From Porticoccaceae bacterium (lineage in GTDB: Bacteria > Pseudomonadota > Gammaproteobacteria > Pseudomonadales > Porticoccaceae), in contig JABILI010000026.1 of the NCBI GenBank assembly GCA_018654575.1, positions 1 through 41,504 of the forward strand: a DNA stretch of 41,504 nt. The letters are read 5' to 3'. Below, in pieces: positions 1 through 8,151 of this stretch. Each line of letters opens with the position of its first letter. Positions within the stretch are counted from its first letter, which is position 1. The notes beneath the pieces are model-generated. The model was not told where the DNA came from, did not search any database, and was given only the letters and a program-made list of their open reading frames with translations. The translations under genes were made by a program, and so were the position numbers.

Positions 1-599
1 AGACTAACTAGATTATTACAGGCCATTACCGTGGCAGCATGGTAAAGCGATTTGCTATCACTATTTATGGCAAATGGTTGACCACCAATGGCAATGCAGA
101 GATGGTTTAGCAGATCAATTGCATCAGCATCGCCCTCGATGGCAAAAGGCACCCCTTTAAGGTTAGCTATTGAATTTTGTGGGTTAGCAAAACTATGAAT
201 TGGATGGATAGATCCAACGTGAACACCCATAGCATTTAGTCGAGATAGTACGTTGGAGCCAATAGCTCCACTGCAGTGGAATACAATATTATCGGCTTGC
301 AACACATCTGAGTCGATGAGCAACTGCACGGCCTCTTCAATATGATCATCTGGCGTGGAGATCATCCAGAGATCAGCAGGCTGAAATTTGTGATAACCGG
401 CATCGTTAAGGGCAATTGGATCCCCAGCGCCGATGAAATTGACGGCGTATTCTGCTGAGGCGGCAGAGCGATTAATAATTTGCTTGATCGTTACATGCTT
501 AGTTAGCAAATTGCATAAGCTCGACCCTGTTCGACCTGCTCCAATACAACTTAGACTAAGCGGGTTAGAGTGGGCCGAGTTAGATAATTGTAGCGACAT
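1..599 (-). CDS. Rossmann-like DUF2520 oxidoreductase, C-terminus cut off
   Basis: The minus strand reads open from ATG at 597-599 to the window edge (199 codons, no stop), so the C-terminal part is missing. Near residues 17-25 the protein carries the dinucleotide-binding motif IGAGRTGSSL. Further on are the segments LWMISTPDDHI, VFHCSGAIGS and VGSIHPIHSF, which are typical of the family annotated as 'Rossmann-like and DUF2520 domain-containing protein' (ProC/F420-dependent NADP reductase-like fold). The missing part would hold the helical DUF2520 domain. The substrate is unknown for the family, so only an NAD(P)-dependent oxidoreductase role can be inferred. It starts 13 nt after the pdxJ stop and is probably cotranscribed with the cyclophilin gene and pdxJ. 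Confidence 0.8.
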   Translation of the reverse strand, partial: MSLQLSNSAHSNPLSLSCIGAGRTGSSLCNLLTKHVTIKQIINRSAASAEYAVNFIGAGDPIALNDAGYHKFQPADLWMISTPDDHIEEAVQLLIDSDVLQADNIVFHCSGAIGSNVLSRLNAMGVHVGSIHPIHSFANPQNSIANLKGVPFAIEGDADAIDLLNHLCIAIGGQPFAINSDSKSLYHAATVMACNNLVS

Positions 600-612
600 G
601 GTTACAGTAGCC

Positions 613-1359
613 CTAGGCGAGTAAGTTTTTGTAGGCGCGAACGGTGGCGGCCATACCAGAGGTTAGAGAGTCGACAATAAATGCATGACCGATTGATACC
701 TCCAGCAAATTTGGAATACTGGCAAATTTAGCTAAGTTATGGAGATTTAAGTCGTGACCCGCATTAACACCCATACCTAGTTCCGTCGCCAGTTCTGCTG
801 CCTTTAAATGCTCTTGAAAGAGTGACTCCTGATCAGATCCATCCCAGGCTGCAGCAAATGGTCCCGTGTAAAGCTCGATTCGATCAGCTCCAGCTTGTGC
901 AGCTAGTCTAATCTGATTTAGATCGGGATCCATAAATAGGCTAACTCGAATACCTTGCGCTTTGAGCCCCTCAATGATGGGTGCCAAGGCATCGCCAGAT
1001 GAGGTTAAATCGAAGCCATGGTCAGACGTGAGTTGACTGTCGGTGTCGGGCACCAGAGTGCATTGGTCAGGCCCAACTTCTATGACCAGCTCCAAAAAGC
1101 CCGGATAGTCTGCTATTTCTGATGCAAAGGGGTTGCCTTCGATATTAAACTCTACATGAGCCATCGGGGTGACTAGTTTGGCTAGATCTCTAACGTCGCT
1201 TGGGCGAATATGCCTTTGATCGGGACGAGGATGCACAGTGATACCATCTGCTCCGCTGTCAATGCAGAGTTGAGCATGACTGACCACACTAGGATAGTTT
1301 CCTTCGCGAGAATTTCTTAATAAGCTGACTTTATTTAAATTAATACTTAGAGCTGTCAT
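613..1359 (-). CDS. pdxJ: pyridoxine 5'-phosphate synthase PdxJ
   Basis: PdxJ condenses 3-amino-2-oxopropyl phosphate with 1-deoxyxylulose 5-phosphate to give pyridoxine 5'-phosphate in the DXP-dependent vitamin B6 pathway (cytoplasm). Visible family signatures are LRNSREGNYPSV near the N-terminus, GADGITVHPRPDQRHIR, EFNIEGNP (position of the catalytic Glu), CTLVPDTDSQLTSDHGFDL, VSLFMDPD, NAGHDLNLHN (active-site His) and SIGHAFI. The N-terminal motif is NLNKVSLLRN instead of the enterobacterial NIDHVATLRN; this subtype is known from Bacteroidetes and, as I recall, some proteobacteria. I chose ATG at 1357-1359 because family members start with a few residues before the first beta strand; an in-frame GTG at 1366-1368 is the alternative. 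It follows the cyclophilin stop by 12 nt. The usual recO/acpS neighbours are absent. Confidence 0.93.
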   Translation of the reverse strand: MTALSINLNKVSLLRNSREGNYPSVVSHAQLCIDSGADGITVHPRPDQRHIRPSDVRDLAKLVTPMAHVEFNIEGNPFASEIADYPGFLELVIEVGPDQCTLVPDTDSQLTSDHGFDLTSSGDALAPIIEGLKAQGIRVSLFMDPDLNQIRLAAQAGADRIELYTGPFAAAWDGSDQESLFQEHLKAAELATELGMGVNAGHDLNLHNLAKFASIPNLLEVSIGHAFIVDSLTSGMAATVRAYKNLLA

Positions 1360-1371
1360 AGGTTTCACGTG

Positions 1372-2016
1372 TTATTTTAGTGGCACAGGTCTTTCAAATG
1401 CTGGTGCTGCAGGCTCAGGATCCTTGAGCGGAGTCCATATTTCAGGGTTTAGTAAGCGTGCAGTCAAAATTCTAACAGGTTCAACAGGTACATTTTGATA
1501 CATGCTTACAGTCTGGGTGCGTACCTTGGCGATAGCGTCAACGACATCCATGCCTCTAGTCACCTTGCCAAATACAGCATAACCAATTCTGTCGCCTCTT
1601 GTGTCAAGCCGGCTATTGCCTCTATGATTAATAAAAAACTGGGCCTGGGCACTGTCGGGATCACTAGTGCGCGCCATTGCTATAGTTCCACGGCCATTAG
1701 TCAGGCCGTTCTTTGATTCATTAGCAATCGGCTCTCTTATAGAAAGTCGTGGCGTTAAATCAAAGGTGAACCCCCCTGATTGAATCATAAAGCCCTTGAT
1801 AACTCGATGGAATATCAGGCCATCGTAATGAAAGTCATTTGCGTGTTTAATAAAGTTGTCGACGGATATAGGTGCTTTAGCCGGAAACAATTCAAGGGTA
1901 ATATCTCCTTTTTCCGTTTCCAGCTTAATCATTGGATTGGTTGATGCGTCTTTAGCTTCACCGGTTAGCCCGAATTGGGTGATCAGGAGGCAGGCTACTA
2001 TGAGTATGTATTTCAT
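1372..2016 (-). CDS. exported cyclophilin-type peptidyl-prolyl isomerase
   Basis: This is a cyclophilin catalysing proline cis-trans isomerisation. Residues 1 to about 21 form a signal peptide (MKYILIVACLLITQFGLTGEA), so the product is probably periplasmic. The core shows FHRVIKGFMIQSGGF (catalytic Arg, substrate-pocket Phe/Met/Gln), GTIAMART, SAQAQFFIN and YAVFGKVTRGMDVVD, which match bacterial PpiA/PpiB cyclophilins. The segment between GGFTFD and IANES is typical of the short bacterial type. About 25 extra Pro-rich residues follow the domain (WTPLKDPEPAAPAFERPVPLK), which is longer than E. coli PpiA. The gene reads into pdxJ with a 12-nt gap. Family assignment is firm; the client proteins are unknown. 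Confidence 0.92.
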   Translation of the reverse strand: MKYILIVACLLITQFGLTGEAKDASTNPMIKLETEKGDITLELFPAKAPISVDNFIKHANDFHYDGLIFHRVIKGFMIQSGGFTFDLTPRLSIREPIANESKNGLTNGRGTIAMARTSDPDSAQAQFFINHRGNSRLDTRGDRIGYAVFGKVTRGMDVVDAIAKVRTQTVSMYQNVPVEPVRILTARLLNPEIWTPLKDPEPAAPAFERPVPLK

Positions 2017-2071
2017 TTTATAACACTCTTAATGATTATGATTTCTTAATCTACCCTCGAGATATACCTAT

Positions 2072-2866
2072 CTATCCCCATTCAGACAGGCGTTTTCTGC
2101 CTCTTAACCTAGGAATTAAAATCGCCAATAGAGCGCCGAGAAATACGGTAATTCCGCCGTATATAAATGACTGGTTACGATGATCATTGGATAGAACCTC
2201 AACCTCTGCCTGCAACACATCGTTGTCAGTCCGTAGCATATGATTTTGTTTAACTAATATTTGGTTTTGTTTATTTAGGGCAATGGGGCCTGATGAGATG
2301 CCTTTTACTTCTGATATCTGAGACCTTAGGTTTTGATTATCACCCTCAATAGCGTCTATTTTTTGTTGCCATTCCTCGGACTGTTGCTCAAGATTTTTGA
2401 TGTGCTCCATAAGTTGCGCGACACGATCGGCAACATCCGCTTTTTCTTGGTTAGCTTGAGCTAGTAATTGTCGTCCGGCAGGGGTAGAAGATATAAATTG
2501 TTCTTCCATCCAGCCTTTGTAGCCTTTCTTGGTGGCTACAAGACCCCAGCCATCTTTGACTTCAAATAGATCAACTTTAGTCCCGGACTTAATGCCCCAG
2601 TGAACTATTTTACACCTCGGGCAAGGCGTCTCTCTTAATGGTACGAAAAACTCATCTGACACATAACGAATCTCAGGTTCGGTCTGAGCGACTGCTGTTT
2701 CAACGTTAGCCAACTCTATGGTTGAGGCTTCGGCCTCCAATGCTTCGGCGCCTAACTCTTCGGTTGCGCCGATCGCGCTGTTAACCGTTTCAGCCTCTGC
2801 TGGTTCTTGGCTGACGGCGCTGACGGCTAGCAGTGTTAAACATAGTGTAAAAATTTTTCGGCTCAT
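2072..2866 (-). CDS. SH3-domain/coiled-coil membrane protein (TIGR04211, YgiM-like)
   Basis: The 264-residue protein has a signal peptide (roughly residues 1-19, MSRKIFTLCLTLLAVSAVS) and an acidic Ala/Glu-rich linker to about residue 65. A bacterial SH3 domain follows (about 67-130: YVSDEFFVPLRETPC, VDLFEVKDGWGLV, YKGWMEEQFIS). A long coiled coil covers about 135-230, and a C-terminal membrane helix (FIYGGITVFLGALLAILI) with a basic tail RLRGRKR ends the protein. This architecture is that of the TIGR04211 family, which includes E. coli YgiM. The SH3 domain should be periplasmic and held to the inner membrane by the C-terminal helix. A cell-wall-related role is inferred from the SH3 domain only. 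Two Cys in PCPRCK are a noteworthy CxxC pair. Confidence 0.85.
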   Translation of the reverse strand: MSRKIFTLCLTLLAVSAVSQEPAEAETVNSAIGATEELGAEALEAEASTIELANVETAVAQTEPEIRYVSDEFFVPLRETPCPRCKIVHWGIKSGTKVDLFEVKDGWGLVATKKGYKGWMEEQFISSTPAGRQLLAQANQEKADVADRVAQLMEHIKNLEQQSEEWQQKIDAIEGDNQNLRSQISEVKGISSGPIALNKQNQILVKQNHMLRTDNDVLQAEVEVLSNDHRNQSFIYGGITVFLGALLAILIPRLRGRKRLSEWG

Positions 2867-2956
2867 AAGGGTTCTGTACCACAGTTCATGTCGACGTGAT
2901 CATACTCTGATTCAGCAAAAATAGAATCTCTTGTCTATTGAGAGTACTTTGTATGG

Positions 2957-3256
2957 TTAGGGTAATACTTTCTTAAATGGTTTGACGTTAACCGACTCGC
3001 AAACACCCGCAGAAACATAGGGGTCAGCTTCAGCCCAGCGCTGTGCATCTACTAGCGAGTCAAATTCTGCGATAATTAAGCTCCCAGTATACCCTGCTGC
3101 GCCCGGCTCTAAGTTGTCGATTGCGGGCTGAGGCCCAGCAACTAATAAGCGCCCCGCGTCTTTCAGCTCTGCCAGTCTGACTAGGTGCTCTGGTCTTGCT
3201 TTAGCTCTTTTGCTTAGGCTATCTTTTACGTCTTGGCTTACAATTGAATACCACAT
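2957..3256 (-). CDS. yciI: YciI family protein
   Basis: A 99-residue protein spanning one complete YciI domain (dimeric alpha+beta barrel fold). Characteristic segments are [59 protein letters not shown] and [11 protein letters not shown], the last holding the family's typical C-terminal strand. The E. coli homologue has no settled function. A His-Asp pair has been proposed as an active site in the family; the His of RPEHL and the Asp of EADPY are present here. It starts 2 nt after the stop of the VC0807-type membrane protein, so the two are almost certainly translated from one message. Confidence 0.9.
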   Translation of the reverse strand: MWYSIVSQDVKDSLSKRAKARPEHLVRLAELKDAGRLLVAGPQPAIDNLEPGAAGYTGSLIIAEFDSLVDAQRWAEADPYVSAGVCESVNVKPFKKVLP

Positions 3257-3258
3257 TG

Positions 3259-4002
3259 TTATTTTTTCTCTGTATCGACATTAAGGATTTCTTCTAGGGG
3301 CATTCCGGTCAATCGTTTAATGCCGCGAAAAATATAAAATAGGTCGGCGGTTAGCACGACCATTAGAGGTAGGGATATTACCGGAAAGCTCAACGCGGTC
3401 ATTTTACCTAGTTGTTGGTTAAACGCTACGCTGCCAGGTTCTGCGGTAAGTAATACCACAGCGAGGATGTAATTAAGCAGTGCGGAGAGAAAAAATGATC
3501 CAGCTAATATCCAGGACGCGTTAACCAGTAGCTTATCAAAAGCCGGACGTCTATTTTTTTCTAGCAGCGCATTCGTTATCTTTTTGATATTTACGACTGA
3601 TTTATTAAGTAAAAAAGTATGCATTAGGGGCTGGGAAGTCTTAAGGGACAATACGGTTGCTACCCCAAGGACAGCGGGAATAGACGCCTCTTTGATCGCA
3701 ATGTAAATAGCGTCCAATTCCAGCAGGCTGATGCCGCCCGTCAAGGAAACATTGACTATACCTAGGCCTGAAAAGAAATTAATTTTGCCGGCTCTAGTGA
3801 AATCCTTCACACCATAGGCAATTGGGAATGCAAGCGCGACGACAATAGCCATCTTAATGCCAAGAAACTCATTGCCACTTAACTTGGATAAAATCAGTGC
3901 TGGAATTACTAAGTTGAAGACTAAGTTCCAAAGAAGACTGGGTTGTTTTTCGGGCGCCTCACTTTCTGTCTGGCTGGAAGGCGGGTTATGCTGTTCTGAC
4001 AT
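3259..4002 (-). CDS. VC0807-type integral membrane protein
   Basis: A 247-residue polytopic membrane protein. After a hydrophilic, Glu/Ser-rich N-terminus (about 1-23) come roughly six hydrophobic segments (for example [85 protein letters not shown]). The pattern 'W.L.FN..IP..IL' plus 'GLGIVNV.LTGG' is that of proteins annotated as VC0807 family. In many relatives the gene before yciI is yciB (septation protein A/IspZ, also membrane-embedded); here this family seems to take that place. Function unknown. It is divergent from the yciO-like gene, with about 220 bp between them. Confidence 0.7.
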   Translation of the reverse strand: MSEQHNPPSSQTESEAPEKQPSLLWNLVFNLVIPALILSKLSGNEFLGIKMAIVVALAFPIAYGVKDFTRAGKINFFSGLGIVNVSLTGGISLLELDAIYIAIKEASIPAVLGVATVLSLKTSQPLMHTFLLNKSVVNIKKITNALLEKNRRPAFDKLLVNASWILAGSFFLSALLNYILAVVLLTAEPGSVAFNQQLGKMTALSFPVISLPLMVVLTADLFYIFRGIKRLTGMPLEEILNVDTEKK

Positions 4003-4222
4003 TTTAAAGACTTTTGTTGGTCAACAGGGAATATTGTAACGGCTTATGCCTAGTTGTCGACTGTCTACACATTTAATTTTCACTGAGTTTACATTTAAGG
4101 CTGGGTTTTCCGCCGACAAGATAGGGTGTAAAGTGGCATTCAAACCATGCCCAGCGATGTATCCATCAAGGCCGTGTGTGACATAATAGTGAGGCATTAA
4201 GCTATTACCATTGGAGTTATTC

Positions 4223-4843
4223 TTGAGCAGTCAATATTATTTAATACACCCAGAGAATCCGCAGCAGAGATCTATTGCGAAGGTTGCAGAGATTATTCGT
4301 AGGGGTGGCTTAGTGGTTTATCCTACTGATTCGGTCTATGCCATTGGTTGCCATATAGGTGACAAAAGCGCGTTAGAGCGTATTCGCTCGATTAGGCAGC
4401 TGGATAAGCATCATAATTTTACTTTAGTGTGTCGTGATTTATCTGAGCTAGCGAATTATGCCAAGGTAGACAACAGTGCTTTTCGTATTCTTAAGGCAAG
4501 CACCCCGGGGCCTTTTACCTTTATCTTAACGGCGACCTCTGAAGTGCCAAAAAGGTTACAGCATCCTAAGCGGAAAACCATCGGCATTCGAGTACCCGAC
4601 AGTCCGATTGTAAAAGCATTGCTTGATGAATTGGGGGAGCCGTTAATGAGTGTTACTTTGATTATACCCAACGATGAATACCCGTTGAGCGACCCTCATG
4701 AGATCCGTCAAATAATGGAGCGCCATGTTGATGTAATCATTGATGGTGGTTATTGTGGCATTGAACCTACCACAGTGATTGACATGACTGATTTGAACCC
4801 AGTAATTTTGCGGCAAGGCATGGGGGGTTTCGTCAACCCTTAA
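4223..4843 (+). CDS. yciO: YciO-type threonylcarbamoyl-AMP synthase family protein
   Basis: Single-domain SUA5/YrdC/YciO protein of 206 residues. The sequence SSQYYLIHPENPQQRS, GGLVVYPTDSVYAIGC, HNFTLVCRDLSELANYA, TPGPFTFILTAT, KRKTIGIRVPDSPI and PTTVIDMTD tracks E. coli YciO closely. YrdC/Sua5 relatives make L-threonylcarbamoyladenylate for tRNA t6A37; whether YciO-type proteins act in that pathway is less certain. I start it at TTG 4223-4225, which is preceded by GGAG at 4213-4216 with a 6-nt spacer and matches the YciO N-terminus. A longer reading from TTG 4211 has no such site. It lies upstream of scpA-scpB-rluB, an order common in gammaproteobacteria. Confidence 0.9.
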   Translation: MSSQYYLIHPENPQQRSIAKVAEIIRRGGLVVYPTDSVYAIGCHIGDKSALERIRSIRQLDKHHNFTLVCRDLSELANYAKVDNSAFRILKASTPGPFTFILTATSEVPKRLQHPKRKTIGIRVPDSPIVKALLDELGEPLMSVTLIIPNDEYPLSDPHEIRQIMERHVDVIIDGGYCGIEPTTVIDMTDLNPVILRQGMGGFVNP

Positions 4844-4874
4844 TAATGAAGATGTCCGCAGGCGTTATTACGGT

Positions 4875-4880
4875 TATAAT
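4875..4880 (+). promoter_or_regulatory. candidate -10 box for scpA
   Basis: A perfect TATAAT sits 28 nt before the scpA GTG. The -35 region 17 nt upstream is poor (ATGTCC at 4852-4857). If used, it would give scpA-scpB-rluB their own promoter, separate from the yciO-like gene, with a 5' leader of about 20 nt. Confidence 0.35.
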
Positions 4881-4907
4881 AAGGTAGAAAAAATACGAGG
4901 GTAGTCT

Positions 4908-5765
4908 GTGGCTAGCGAAGCAATATCAAGTAAGGTTATCTTGCCGTCGTCAACGTCGAGTATAGCAGGGTCATCGCGGCCTCAGCAGGAAGAAATGCCA
5001 TTTGCGGTGGTACAAGGCAAAGAGTTAACCAGCCTGCCTAAGGATCTTTATATTCCCCCAGATGCTCTTGAAGTTATCTTAGAGGCTTTTGAAGGGCCGC
5101 TCGATCTACTTTTATATCTCATTAGACGTCAAAACCTTGATATTTTAGAAATTAATGTTGCTGAAATTACTCGGCAATATATGGGTTATATCGACTTGAT
5201 GAGCTCTATTCAGCTTGAGTTGGCGGCAGAATATTTAGTCATGGCGGCTATGCTAGCGGAGATAAAATCTCGCATGTTACTTCCTCGTCAAATTATGGAT
5301 GAAGAAGATGAGGGTGATCCGCGGGCTGAGTTGATTCGGCGTCTGCAGGAATATGAGCGCTTTAAAACGGTTGCTGAAGATATTGATGAAATGCCTAGAG
5401 TTGGTCGTGATTTACATCAAGCCTCCGCAGATGCGCCTGGGCGAGAACAAGAACGGCAATACCCAGATGTTGATATGAGAGAGATCTTGACTGCTCTTGC
5501 TGACGTGTTGCGACGCGCTGAGATGTTTGAAAGCCACCATATCGAGCGAGAAAAGTTGTCTACTCGGGAACGTATGTCTCAGGTGCTAGAGAGATTGCGT
5601 GACGAACAGTTCATTCCTTTTGTTAGCCTGTTTAAGGTTGCAGAGGGCAGATTAGGTGTTGTAGTAACCTTTTTGGCGGTTATGGAATTAATTAAAGAAT
5701 CATTAATTGAGATTGTGCAGAACGAACCTTTTGGCCCTATTCACATTAAAGCAAGAGCATCATGA
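4908..5765 (+). CDS. scpA: segregation and condensation protein A (kleisin)
   Basis: ScpA is the kleisin subunit that bridges SMC heads together with ScpB in the bacterial condensin complex. The 285-residue product has an N-terminal extension of about 45 residues rich in Ser/Pro. The conserved kleisin N-terminus follows (VILEAFEGPLDLLLYLIRRQNLDILEINVAEITRQY), then AAEYLVMAAMLAEIKSRMLLP, an acidic linker, and the C-terminal winged helix (FIPFVSLF, VVVTFLAVMELIKESLIEIVQ). The start is GTG 4908, with GAGG about 7 nt upstream. Its TGA overlaps the scpB ATG (ATGA), implying coupled translation. No smc is present in the window; in lineages of this type ScpAB may work with a separately encoded SMC or MksB-like partner. 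Confidence 0.95.
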   Translation: MASEAISSKVILPSSTSSIAGSSRPQQEEMPFAVVQGKELTSLPKDLYIPPDALEVILEAFEGPLDLLLYLIRRQNLDILEINVAEITRQYMGYIDLMSSIQLELAAEYLVMAAMLAEIKSRMLLPRQIMDEEDEGDPRAELIRRLQEYERFKTVAEDIDEMPRVGRDLHQASADAPGREQERQYPDVDMREILTALADVLRRAEMFESHHIEREKLSTRERMSQVLERLRDEQFIPFVSLFKVAEGRLGVVVTFLAVMELIKESLIEIVQNEPFGPIHIKARAS

Positions 5766-6514
5766 ATTCAGATTTACTTAGACAAATAGTTGAAGGCGCG
5801 CTTTTAGCAGCAGCTAAACCATTAGATGTTAATCGGTTGGAGGCATTATTCGAAGACGACGAGCGGCCGCCCAGAGATCAGATTAAGGCTGCTTTAGATG
5901 AAATAGAATCAGATTGTCGAGGCCGTGGTTTTGAGCTCAAGCAGGTAGCTAGCGGCTATCGGTTTCAGGTTACTCAAGGGTTGGCGACATGGGTTAATCG
6001 ATTATGGGAAGAGAAGCCCAAGCGATATTCTCGCGCTATGCTCGAAACGCTAGCACTCATTGCTTATCGGCAGCCTCTGACTCGGGGTGACATTGAAGCC
6101 GTTAGAGGTGTGGAGGTGAGCTCAAACATTATTAAATCGCTACAAGAGCGTGAATGGGTGCGTATCGTAGGTCATCGCGATGTGCCAGGCCGGCCGGCGC
6201 TGTATGCCACTACTAAAAAGTTTCTTGATTACTTTAATGTTAAGAGCCTTGATCATTTGCCTGCACTAAGTGAAATAAAAGATTTTTCTGACCTTGATCC
6301 AGCGTTAGAGTTGGCGCTGTCAGATGATTCTGCAGAGGAAACTGCACCGCCGGCCGCTAACGATGATGATTCGGATTCAGGATTGGATGATTTCCAGTTA
6401 GATCAACAGGCGGATGGGCCTAATACTAGGGTCTCGCCTGATGAAATAGGGACTGATGGCCCAGAGCAGTCACCTGATGCATATGCCGACGATAATAACG
6501 AAAAAAGGCAGTAA
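5762..6514 (+). CDS. scpB: segregation and condensation protein B
   Basis: ScpB is the KITE-type winged-helix dimer that binds ScpA in the SMC complex. The 250-residue product shows LLRQIVEGALLAAAKPLDVNRL, RGFELKQVASGYRFQV, YSRAMLETLALIAYRQPLTRGDIEAVRGV and the second winged helix ending in GRPALYATTKKFLDYF, all standard family segments. The last 70 or so residues form an acidic, low-complexity tail rich in Asp, Ser, Gln and Pro, which is common in gammaproteobacterial ScpB and probably disordered. It overlaps scpA by 4 nt and is followed 3 nt later by rluB. Confidence 0.95.
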   Translation: MNSDLLRQIVEGALLAAAKPLDVNRLEALFEDDERPPRDQIKAALDEIESDCRGRGFELKQVASGYRFQVTQGLATWVNRLWEEKPKRYSRAMLETLALIAYRQPLTRGDIEAVRGVEVSSNIIKSLQEREWVRIVGHRDVPGRPALYATTKKFLDYFNVKSLDHLPALSEIKDFSDLDPALELALSDDSAEETAPPAANDDDSDSGLDDFQLDQQADGPNTRVSPDEIGTDGPEQSPDAYADDNNEKRQ

Positions 6515-6517
6515 TCG

Positions 6518-7366
6518 ATGAGTGAAAAATTACAAAAATTGCTGGCTACCGCGGGTCTTGGTTCGAGACGAGAGCTTGAGAAGTGGATTTCTGGAGGCCG
6601 CGTGTCTGTCAATGGAACGGTTGCCACCTTAGGAGATCGCGCTGAGTCTGGCGATCGTATTTTAGTTGATGGTCGTGCGATCAAAATTGTGACTGATGAT
6701 GCTCCTCGGGTCCTTATGTATAGTAAGCCTGAGGGTGAAATATGCACTGCGTCGGACCCCGATGGCCGTCCTACGGTGTTTGATAATCTCCCACGACTGT
6801 CTCGGGGTCGTTGGATTGCGATTGGTCGATTGGATATTAATACGAGCGGATTGCTGCTCTTCACAACGCACGGTGAACTTGCCAATCGTTTAATGCACCC
6901 CTCCTATGAGATCAAGCGTGAATATATGGCGCGTATACATGGGGATGTGGATGAAGCGATGATTGCAAGGCTCACAGAAGGCGTAGTCCTTGAAGATGGG
7001 GTCGCTAAATTCCAGACCGTAAAAACTCAGCACGCCCAGAGTGCTAACGAGAGAAGTGGTAGTAATCGTTGGTTCAGAGTGATTTTGGCCGAAGGAAAGA
7101 CTCGAGAGGTGCGTCGGCTATGGGAATCTCAAGGTGTTGAGGTAAATCGACTTAAGCGGATTAGTTATGGACCAATAGAGCTTCCTTCTATTGTTCGTCG
7201 GTCCGAATTTATCGAATTGGATCCGAAACAAGTGATGTCTCTGTTTCGTGCAGTTGATTTAAAGCCGCCAAGGTTCAGTGAGAAAAATGTTTACCGAGAT
7301 ATCCGTGAGCGCAAAGAAAAGAAGCTCCGCGCTCGCGGGAACCCATATAAAAAGCAATCGTTTTAG
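6518..7366 (+). CDS. rluB: 23S rRNA pseudouridine(2605) synthase RluB
   Basis: RluB converts U2605 of 23S rRNA to pseudouridine. An N-terminal S4 RNA-binding domain (about 3-60: EKLQKLLATAGLGSRRELEKWI, GRVSVNGTVA) precedes the RsuA/RluB-type catalytic domain. This has motif GRLDINTSGLLLFT with catalytic Asp106, the segment ANRLMHPSYEIKREY, and EGKTREVRRLWESQGVEVNRLKRISYG. The basic tail (RERKEKKLRARGNPYKKQ) is shorter than in E. coli, and total length is 282 residues. It closes the scpA-scpB-rluB operon and runs convergently into yciK, with only 4 nt between the stops and no clear terminator. Confidence 0.95.
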   Translation: MSEKLQKLLATAGLGSRRELEKWISGGRVSVNGTVATLGDRAESGDRILVDGRAIKIVTDDAPRVLMYSKPEGEICTASDPDGRPTVFDNLPRLSRGRWIAIGRLDINTSGLLLFTTHGELANRLMHPSYEIKREYMARIHGDVDEAMIARLTEGVVLEDGVAKFQTVKTQHAQSANERSGSNRWFRVILAEGKTREVRRLWESQGVEVNRLKRISYGPIELPSIVRRSEFIELDPKQVMSLFRAVDLKPPRFSEKNVYRDIRERKEKKLRARGNPYKKQSF

Positions 7367-7370
7367 GTTC

Positions 7371-8135
7371 TTACCTTAGTTGCGCGTCAATTGACTGCCC
7401 GTTGATCCCGATGCTGTCTTGGCCCAGTAGGTACAGGTAGGCGGGTAATATATCTTCCGGGGTTTTTAGGTCGTTTGGATTTTCCGCGGGGAACGCTTGA
7501 GCGCGCATGTTAGTTCTGGTGGCACCGGGGTTAATAGCATTTATCCGTACTGAACCCAACCCTTCAACTTCTGAGGCCCAAGTCTGGACCATTCCCTCGA
7601 TAGCAAATTTGGATACCGCATACGCTCCCCAGAATGCCTTACCGACTCTACCAACCTCTGAAGTCGTAAATATGACCGAAGCATCTTCGGACTTCTCTAA
7701 AACGGCCATTAAACTCTGTGTCATTTGGAATGGGGCAGTGAGATTGACCTGAATCACTTTGCTCCAGAGCTCGCTAGAGTAATTCGTCAGTGGAGAGCGT
7801 AGACCTAAAATCGCAGCATTGTGAAGTAGTCCATCAAGGCGACCAAATTGCTCATCAATTAAAACGCTTAGATCGTCGTAGTCTTTAGCCGTGGCGCCAG
7901 TCAAGTCGATAGGATAAATGCTAGGCTCCGGCCCACCGGCTTTAACAATTAAACTATAGACTTGTTCTAATTTGGCCACTGTTCGGCCCGCCAGAATAAC
8001 AGTCGCACCAGATTTGGCTGCGCCTATAGCGACCGCTTTGCCGATGCCGTCGCCAGCTCCTGTCACCAGTATAATGCGTTGTGCAAGGTGCTTGAGGCTT
8101 GATTTATAACGGATAATGTCGTGAGTAGAAAGCAA
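7371..8135 (-). CDS. yciK: YciK-family short-chain dehydrogenase
   Basis: Classical SDR of 254 residues. It shows the nucleotide-binding TGAGDGIG near residues 25-32, the NAA motif in LLHNAAILG, an active-site Ser (FTTSEVGR) and the YxxxK pair (YAVSKFAIEG), then INPGATRTNMRA. The N-terminal extension before the first strand and the neighbourhood (downstream of ubiG and mupP) identify the YciK subgroup; P. aeruginosa has an SDR at the same place. The substrate is unknown. The start is TTG 8133-8135, supported by AGGA with a 7-nt spacer. Last gene of the mtaD-ubiG-mupP-yciK run. Confidence 0.9.
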   Translation of the reverse strand: MLSTHDIIRYKSSLKHLAQRIILVTGAGDGIGKAVAIGAAKSGATVILAGRTVAKLEQVYSLIVKAGGPEPSIYPIDLTGATAKDYDDLSVLIDEQFGRLDGLLHNAAILGLRSPLTNYSSELWSKVIQVNLTAPFQMTQSLMAVLEKSEDASVIFTTSEVGRVGKAFWGAYAVSKFAIEGMVQTWASEVEGLGSVRINAINPGATRTNMRAQAFPAENPNDLKTPEDILPAYLYLLGQDSIGINGQSIDAQLR

Positions 8136-8151
8136 AGGATAGTCCTGTTAT

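Noticed and set aside
2880-2950. Weak hairpin with T run on the minus strand between yciI and the SH3-domain protein gene
   Set aside because: Only 4-5 bp stems can be drawn, and two competing pairings are equally poor.
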